Shown piece after piece: positions 59,220 through 64,000 of a DNA stretch of 64,000 nt. Every line of letters starts with the position of its first letter. Position 1 is the first letter of the stretch. Under the pieces are notes generated by a model that worked only from the letters and a program-made list of their open reading frames with translations, was not told the DNA's origin and made no database searches. Source of the stretch: Prescottella agglutinans (lineage in GTDB: Bacteria > Actinomycetota > Actinomycetes > Mycobacteriales > Mycobacteriaceae); contig NZ_RKLP01000002.1 of NCBI RefSeq assembly GCF_004011865.1, forward strand, positions 434,001 to 498,000, in the 5' to 3' direction. Made by a program: the position numbers and the translations under genes.

Positions 59220-62084
59220 TCACCGACCGGGTGCCGGTGCCGGCGGGGGACCCGGCCGCCCCGCGAGGTAGCGCTCGAGGATCGACTTGACCACGGGACC
59301 CGACGTCGCCGATCCGAATCCACCGCCGCGCACCAGCGCCGTGACGACGATCTCGGGCGACTCGAAGGGCACCACCGCGGAGAACCAGGCGTTGAGACCG
59401 CCCGGTGCCGACGGATCCTCCGCCGTGCCGGTCTTGGCGCCGGCCGTCACCGGCAGCGTGGCGAGCTGACCTGCCGTGCCGGCAGCGGCCGATGCCCGCA
59501 TCCCGGCGCGGACGGGACCGAGCTTGTCGGCGAACGGAAGCCGCTGAGGCTCGCCCGTCGGAATCGGCGCGCCGTCTCCGGTCGCGTCGGCGGCGGCGAG
59601 CTGCGGGGTGACCATCGCCCCGGTGGCGATGCCGGACGTCCACCGCGCCACCTGGATCGGGGTTGCGATCACGGTGCCCTGCCCGATGCCCATCAACAGC
59701 GTCGAGCCGGGATACCAGGTGCCACCGATGTCGGCGACGTTTTCCGGTGTGCCCAGGAACCCCGCGGACTCGCCGGGCAGGTCGATCCCCGATCGGCTGC
59801 CCACTCCGAGTTGGGAGGCGGTCTTCGCCATCCGCTCCGGACCGAGAAGCTCACCGAGCTTGTAGAAGTACACGTTGTCCGACCACTGGATCGCCCCCAA
59901 CAGGTTGTTCGGCCCCAGCGGCTTCCAGTTCGCGAACGTGTGCCCGCCGTAGCTGTAGGCGGCACCGGTCTCGATCACCTGCTCCGGGTCCAGCACCTGG
60001 TCCACCTGGTTCGCCGACGCGACAACGATCTTGAAGGTCGAGCCCGGCGGCGCGGCGGTCTGATAGGCGTGGTTGAGCATCCGTCCGGGCCCGGATCCCT
60101 CGGTCTGCGCGGCCAGCGCGACCGCGTCGACGGGGGGACCGTAGACGTTGTTGTCGTACCCGGGCACGCTGGCGAGCGCGAGCACCCCACCGGTGCGCGC
60201 GTCCATCACCACCGCGGCACCGAGGTCGCCCCCGCTGCTGCGGACCGCCTGGGCCAACGCATCCGTCGCCAGGGTCTGCAGGCCGATGTCCAGGTACAGG
60301 CGCAGGTTGTGGCCCGGCACCGGATCGACGCGCTCGGCCGGGCCGATCAGATTTCCGGCCGGATCGACATAGATGCACTGCCTGCCGTCGGTGCCGCGGA
60401 GCAGCGCGTCGTACTGCTTCTCGAGACCCGCCCTGCCGACCCGCGACCCGAGTGCGAGCTGGGGCCAGCGTTCCATGTCCTGCGGATCACCGACGCTGAC
60501 GTAGCCGAGGACGGAGGCGAGCGTGGCGCCGTACGGATAGTGCCGCTTCCCGGAGGGGACGACGAGCACGCCGGGCAGCTTCGCGTCGATTATCCGCCGC
60601 GCCTGCTCGGGGGGAACCTGGCCGACGACGGCCTGCAACTCCCCTTCGCCGCTGTCCCCCAGCGTTTTCGTCAGCTCGGCGTCGGGCTCACCCAGCAGCG
60701 CGGCCAGCATGCCGCGCTCACCGGCGTCGTCCTCGTCGAACATCCGGGCGACCACCGAGATGGTGTACTCGGGCACGTTGGTCGCCAGCGGCACGCCGTT
60801 CCGGTCGAGGATCTCGCCGCGTTCGGCGGGCAGCCGGATGCAGCGAGTCATCTGGGTGTCGCTCAGCGCGCGCAACTCCGGACCGCGGTCGCTCTGCAAC
60901 TGCCAGGCGAACACGGACATCGCCACCAGGAGCGCGGTGACGGCGAGGGACCCCGCCGTGACGCCCCGCGGCCGGCGCCGGCGGGTGGACGGCTGCGCCC
61001 ACAGCGGCCGGCCGACACCGTCGCGGCGCACCGCGAGCACCAGCCCGATCGAGATGAATCCGACGACCGCGACCGTGCCGCCGTAGCTGAACATCGGGAG
61101 CGGCATCCCGGTCTGGGGCAGTACCGACAGGCTCGCCCCGATGGACAGCACCGCATGGATCCCGAACAGCCCACCGACGCCCGCGGCCACGAGCGCGGCC
61201 TCCCGGGTCCGGGCGCGGCGCGCGGCGAGCGCGGCACGCCACGTGATCACCAGGCTGGCCGCGATGACGGCGATGCCGGCGAACAGTCCCCACCCGTACA
61301 CGACGCTCGCGAACGCGAGGTCGTGCTCGGCTTCGGGAAGATATGCCGCCCTCAGGTCGTAGATGGGGTCTCGCGCCAGTCCCCACAGGCCGCCGCTGCC
61401 GACCGCGATGTCGGCCTGCATCGACGCCCAGCCTGATCCGCTCGGATCGGCGTCGCTCGACACGAATGTCTGGATCCGTTCGAGCTGGTACGGGCGGAGG
61501 AAGAGCACGGCAATGGGCAGCGCGGCGATCCCCAGCGCGAACAGCGGCATCAGCGGCGCCATCGGCACCCGGGCCAGGATCAGCATCAAGAACGCAATCG
61601 CGACCAGCACCACGGCACTCGACAGGTCGGGCTGCAGCGCGACGAGTGCGACGACGGCACCGGCGATCGCCAACGCCGCCGTCAGCCGGCCGAACGTGTA
61701 GCCGCCGGCGAGGATGGTCGCCGACACCATGACCAGACCGAGCTTGGCGATCTCGGACGGCTGAACGGTGAACAGGCCGAAGTCCAGCCACCGCTGTGCG
61801 CCCTTGACCGCGACGCCGACGAGCGGCACCGCTGCCAGCATCACGACCGAGACCCCGAGGGTCACCCATCCGAACCGGGCCAGATTGTTCACCCGCATCC
61901 GCGATACGACCCACATCAACCCGAGTCCGATCACGGTGAAGAACGCGTGGCGGATCGCCTGCGACGTGAACCCGATCGAGACCAGGTTGAGCAGGCCGAG
62001 GACCGCGAGTACGACCGCCGCCGCAACGATCCAGGGGTCGGACTCGCGATCGTGCCCCCGTACCCGGCCGCCGTCCCCGCTCAT
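59220..62084 (-). CDS. SEDS (RodA/FtsW) - class B PBP fusion protein
   Basis: This 954-residue membrane protein joins two wall-synthesis enzymes. Residues about 15-355 are a SEDS glycosyltransferase: KGAQRWLDFGLFTVQPSE, catalytic Asp153 in ALQPDLSSAVVL, and PLPMFSYGGTVAVVGFIS. A basic cytoplasmic linker (STRRRRPRGV) and an extra helix (about 377-396) follow. Residues about 410-945 are a PBP2/PBPA-like transpeptidase: LPAERGEILDRNG, SxxK in GSTFK (Ser682, Lys685), SDN (735) and AGAKTGTAED (Lys884). All catalytic motifs are present, so one chain should polymerise and cross-link peptidoglycan. It overlaps the next upstream gene by 4 bp. Confidence 0.95.
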   Translation of the reverse strand: MSGDGGRVRGHDRESDPWIVAAAVVLAVLGLLNLVSIGFTSQAIRHAFFTVIGLGLMWVVSRMRVNNLARFGWVTLGVSVVMLAAVPLVGVAVKGAQRWLDFGLFTVQPSEIAKLGLVMVSATILAGGYTFGRLTAALAIAGAVVALVALQPDLSSAVVLVAIAFLMLILARVPMAPLMPLFALGIAALPIAVLFLRPYQLERIQTFVSSDADPSGSGWASMQADIAVGSGGLWGLARDPIYDLRAAYLPEAEHDLAFASVVYGWGLFAGIAVIAASLVITWRAALAARRARTREAALVAAGVGGLFGIHAVLSIGASLSVLPQTGMPLPMFSYGGTVAVVGFISIGLVLAVRRDGVGRPLWAQPSTRRRRPRGVTAGSLAVTALLVAMSVFAWQLQSDRGPELRALSDTQMTRCIRLPAERGEILDRNGVPLATNVPEYTISVVARMFDEDDAGERGMLAALLGEPDAELTKTLGDSGEGELQAVVGQVPPEQARRIIDAKLPGVLVVPSGKRHYPYGATLASVLGYVSVGDPQDMERWPQLALGSRVGRAGLEKQYDALLRGTDGRQCIYVDPAGNLIGPAERVDPVPGHNLRLYLDIGLQTLATDALAQAVRSSGGDLGAAVVMDARTGGVLALASVPGYDNNVYGPPVDAVALAAQTEGSGPGRMLNHAYQTAAPPGSTFKIVVASANQVDQVLDPEQVIETGAAYSYGGHTFANWKPLGPNNLLGAIQWSDNVYFYKLGELLGPERMAKTASQLGVGSRSGIDLPGESAGFLGTPENVADIGGTWYPGSTLLMGIGQGTVIATPIQVARWTSGIATGAMVTPQLAAADATGDGAPIPTGEPQRLPFADKLGPVRAGMRASAAAGTAGQLATLPVTAGAKTGTAEDPSAPGGLNAWFSAVVPFESPEIVVTALVRGGGFGSATSGPVVKSILERYLAGRPGPPPAPAPGR

Positions 62085-63334
62085 CGGCAGACCGCGTTCT
62101 CGGCGGGCACGTACAGCGGCTCCGACGCGGCGACCGCAGGCGCGCTCGTGACCGCGGCGACGCCCAGGGCGGAAGCGTCCGGCAGCGTGGTCCGGCTCAG
62201 TCCGTACACGCCGTCGCGCCCCGGCTCGGCCGGGATGGTGACGTCACCGCCCTCGCGCACCTCACCGGTGCACCGGTCGTAGACGTTCAGCTTCCAGGTG
62301 ACCGCACCGACCGCCGACGGATCGAGGCGGACGTCCACCCGTACCGCGCACGGCTTGCCGGGGTTGCACGATCCGTCGGCGAAACTTGCTGTGACCCCGG
62401 CGATTTGACCCGAGGACGCCGGAGCACCGGTATGAACCGGCGCCGGCGCGACACCACCTGCTTCGGTCGCGGCCCCGGTCTGGTTCGCCGGTTCGGGCGG
62501 CGGCGGCGACACCGGTTCGATGCGGTTCTGCGCCGTGGAGGAGTTCACCGGATCGAGGAGGGCGTTCCAACCCCGGCTCAGTTGCTCCAAGGCACGAGGA
62601 GCCGCCACAGCCGACCCGGCGAGAATGACGATCGCAAGAACGGCGTAAAGGCCCTGTCGCCGGGACGGCCGACGTCGACGACTGTGCCACGCGCTTCGGA
62701 CCGGCGGGTACCAACCGGTGCTCGTCACGAGCGACACGGCCGGTACGGACGGACCGTTCCGTACATCGGTCTGACCGTCCCGATCTTCCACCACCAGACC
62801 GTGCGGCACGGACCGTCCTGTCGTCGCCCGGACGAGTTCGCCGATCTGACGTCTCCGCCGTGCCTCGCCGGCCGGGTCGAGTTCGGGATCGATCACCCGA
62901 CGAACCCGGCGAATCAGGCTGTCCGGATCCGTTGTGCCCGACACCGATTCGGCCAGAAGGTCACCGAACCCGGAACCCCGGCAGTTCGTGGCGATACTGC
63001 GGAACAGGCCCACGATCGCATCGTTCGGCTCGATGCCGGACGCGGCGCTGTCGGCGCCGTCGATCGTGAGCCGTCCGCCGTCGGACACCATGACCGCGTC
63101 TTCCCGCACAGCGACCGGGCGGCCACGCCCGGCGCCCCGTTCGAGCGCGCCGGCCAGGTCCGCGACCAGTTGAGCGGCCTGCGCCGGCGTCAGCCGCACG
63201 GCCGCGAGCAGCGTCGGCAGCGTGACACCGGCACCGCCGCCGCCCGAGTCGTCATCGATCGACTCGGGCGGTTCCGGTCGGGCCTCGACGGGCTCGCGAC
63301 TGCTCGCGTGGACTCCCAAGGCTGCTTCGTTCAT
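62081..63334 (-). CDS. Membrane protein with possible degenerate kinase-like N-terminus
   Basis: From ATG 63334 (MNEAALGVHASSREP; CGGGGA upstream) this encodes 417 residues. Residues about 50-190 resemble the C-lobe of actinobacterial Ser/Thr kinases or MurJ-type pseudokinases (LTPAQAAQLVADLAGALERG, VREDAVMVSDGGRLTIDG) without HRD or DFG. A basic stretch and one membrane helix (GLYAVLAIVILAGSAVAAPR) follow, then a Pro-rich linker and an outer beta domain with Cys pairs (GSCNPGKPCAVRVDVRLD, YDRCTGEV). It overlaps the SEDS-PBP gene by 4 bp, so it likely escorts or regulates that enzyme. Confidence 0.7.
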   Translation of the reverse strand: MNEAALGVHASSREPVEARPEPPESIDDDSGGGGAGVTLPTLLAAVRLTPAQAAQLVADLAGALERGAGRGRPVAVREDAVMVSDGGRLTIDGADSAASGIEPNDAIVGLFRSIATNCRGSGFGDLLAESVSGTTDPDSLIRRVRRVIDPELDPAGEARRRRQIGELVRATTGRSVPHGLVVEDRDGQTDVRNGPSVPAVSLVTSTGWYPPVRSAWHSRRRRPSRRQGLYAVLAIVILAGSAVAAPRALEQLSRGWNALLDPVNSSTAQNRIEPVSPPPPEPANQTGAATEAGGVAPAPVHTGAPASSGQIAGVTASFADGSCNPGKPCAVRVDVRLDPSAVGAVTWKLNVYDRCTGEVREGGDVTIPAEPGRDGVYGLSRTTLPDASALGVAAVTSAPAVAASEPLYVPAENAVCR

Positions 63335-63642
63335 CGCGCATCCCCGAAACGGTCTGCCTCCCGCGGGCGACACCGAACCGGAGCGGGTGGGCGGTGGACT
63401 GGGCTGGGCTTGTTCCTGTCGAAATCCGTTGCGCCTGTTCGAATCTATTTAACTCCGATCCGGTCCACCGAGGGGAGGAATCGCGAAGGCGGAAGGGCCC
63501 GAACGCCCGCCGTGCGCGGGGGCGCCCGCGACCGGGCGGCGAGAGGGAGAAACCGGGCACGGCGCCTGCGACCCGCCCTGGGCAGCATTCCCGTTTTGCC
63601 TGATTCGATCGCACCCCGGACCGTTTCGTAACGTAAGGGCCC
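63335..63642. other. Divergent intergenic region
   Basis: These 308 bp separate the kinase-like gene from a membrane-protein gene on the plus strand. An A/T-rich patch around 63440-63455 (TTAAATAGATT on the minus strand) is a plausible promoter for the SEDS-PBP operon. Frames here lack family resemblance. I see no RNA gene. Confidence 0.45.
63629..63634 (+). promoter_or_regulatory. Leaderless -10 box, membrane protein gene
   Basis: TAACGT lies 8 bases before the GTG at 63643. Confidence 0.4.
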
Positions 63643-64000
63643 GTGTCGATCGAACTCCTGCCCCCGATACCCATACCGGCGCGGCCCTGGCCCGCACTGG
63701 TGCGCGTGCCGCGGGACGGACGACGCTGGCCGGGAACCGCACGAGCGGCCGTGGCCGTCGCCCTGCCCGGTCTGGTCGGGATCGCACTCGGCCACGACCT
63801 GTCCGCCGCGACGGCGACCCTCGGTGCGTTCGCGGTGGTGTACGGCGAGGGCCGTCCCTATCGGGTGCGCTGGCGGGCGGTCTCCGTCGCCGCCGGCGTG
63901 ATGGTGTTCGCGGCCTTCCTCGGCGCCGTCGTCGGCGGCGCCGTCCACGACGCGGCGTCCTCCGGCGGATCCGCACTGTGGCCGATGGCGCTGGTGCTCG
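63643..64000 (+). CDS. FUSC/aromatic-acid-exporter-like membrane protein (3' end outside window)
   Basis: The frame is open from GTG 63643 to the right edge, 119 codons. It starts VSIELLPPIPIPARPWPAL and shows hydrophobic helices (RAAVAVALPGLVGIALG, ATLGAFAVVYGEG, VSVAAGVMVFAAFLGAVVGG). The placing of GAFAVVYGEGRPYRVRWRAV is like the start of FUSC or aromatic-acid-exporter proteins of about 350 residues. The remainder is outside the window, so the family call is tentative. Confidence 0.6.
   Translation, partial: MSIELLPPIPIPARPWPALVRVPRDGRRWPGTARAAVAVALPGLVGIALGHDLSAATATLGAFAVVYGEGRPYRVRWRAVSVAAGVMVFAAFLGAVVGGAVHDAASSGGSALWPMALVL

Overview
The window reads as one contiguous stretch of a high-GC actinobacterial chromosome, most likely Rhodococcus or a close Nocardiaceae relative. 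The evidence is the dense GC-rich coding, GTG starts, many leaderless-type starts (TANNNT 6-8 bases before the start codon), and a conserved block that mirrors the Mycobacterium tuberculosis order pgi - chorismate mutase - uvrD1/pcrA - M23 peptidase - sucC - sucD. No rRNA, tRNA, CRISPR array, prophage or intact insertion sequence was seen. The only mobile-element trace is a short transposase relic near 50.4-50.5 kb.

Layout: 1-14 kb is mostly housekeeping: a DUF2252 gene, yigZ, sucCD, a large membrane protein, an M23 peptidase under a perfect CRP/GlxR-type site, pcrA, chorismate mutase, an aldehyde dehydrogenase and pgi. 14-24 kb holds an ApbE-like protein, a TetR/enoyl-CoA hydratase pair, a PrmC-like methyltransferase, an HxxxD acyltransferase-like protein, a ribbon-helix-helix regulator heading a DUF4097/DrrAB-type ABC exporter operon, and an LpdA-like flavoprotein. 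24-35 kb carries a TolB-like lipoprotein, a ParS/MbcA-RES toxin-antitoxin pair, a TetR next to an acyl-CoA ligase and D-aminoacylase-like gene, two tandem type-B carboxylesterases, GtrA and an Fpg/Nei glycosylase. 35-39.4 kb is an unusual minus-strand set: acyl-CoA dehydrogenase homologue, 24-residue peptide, fatty-acyl-reductase-like SDR, class III aminotransferase and SRPBCC protein. 39.6-43.4 kb holds cobF, thyA-dfr and small genes. 43.5-54.3 kb has an AurF-type diiron oxygenase with a Baeyer-Villiger-type monooxygenase, a DevS-like kinase and a separate NarL-type regulator, a MOSC/reductase/ferredoxin fusion, a lysine-tailed Phd-like antitoxin, a dienelactone hydrolase, a GlxA-type AraC regulator and two Dabb-like proteins. 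htpG follows.

The most striking region is 56.5-63.4 kb. It encodes a secreted protein made largely of GSKDGSHDGG-type repeats, an MreB/Hsp70-like protein with a changed phosphate-2 motif, a single polypeptide joining a SEDS (RodA/FtsW) glycosyltransferase to a class B PBP transpeptidase with both sets of catalytic motifs present, and a membrane protein with a possible degenerate kinase-like N-terminus that overlaps the fusion by 4 bp. Apically growing Actinobacteria of this group generally do without MreB, so this looks like an extra wall-synthesis module. The second candidate for novelty is the peptide/aminotransferase/reductase operon at 35.3-39.4 kb.
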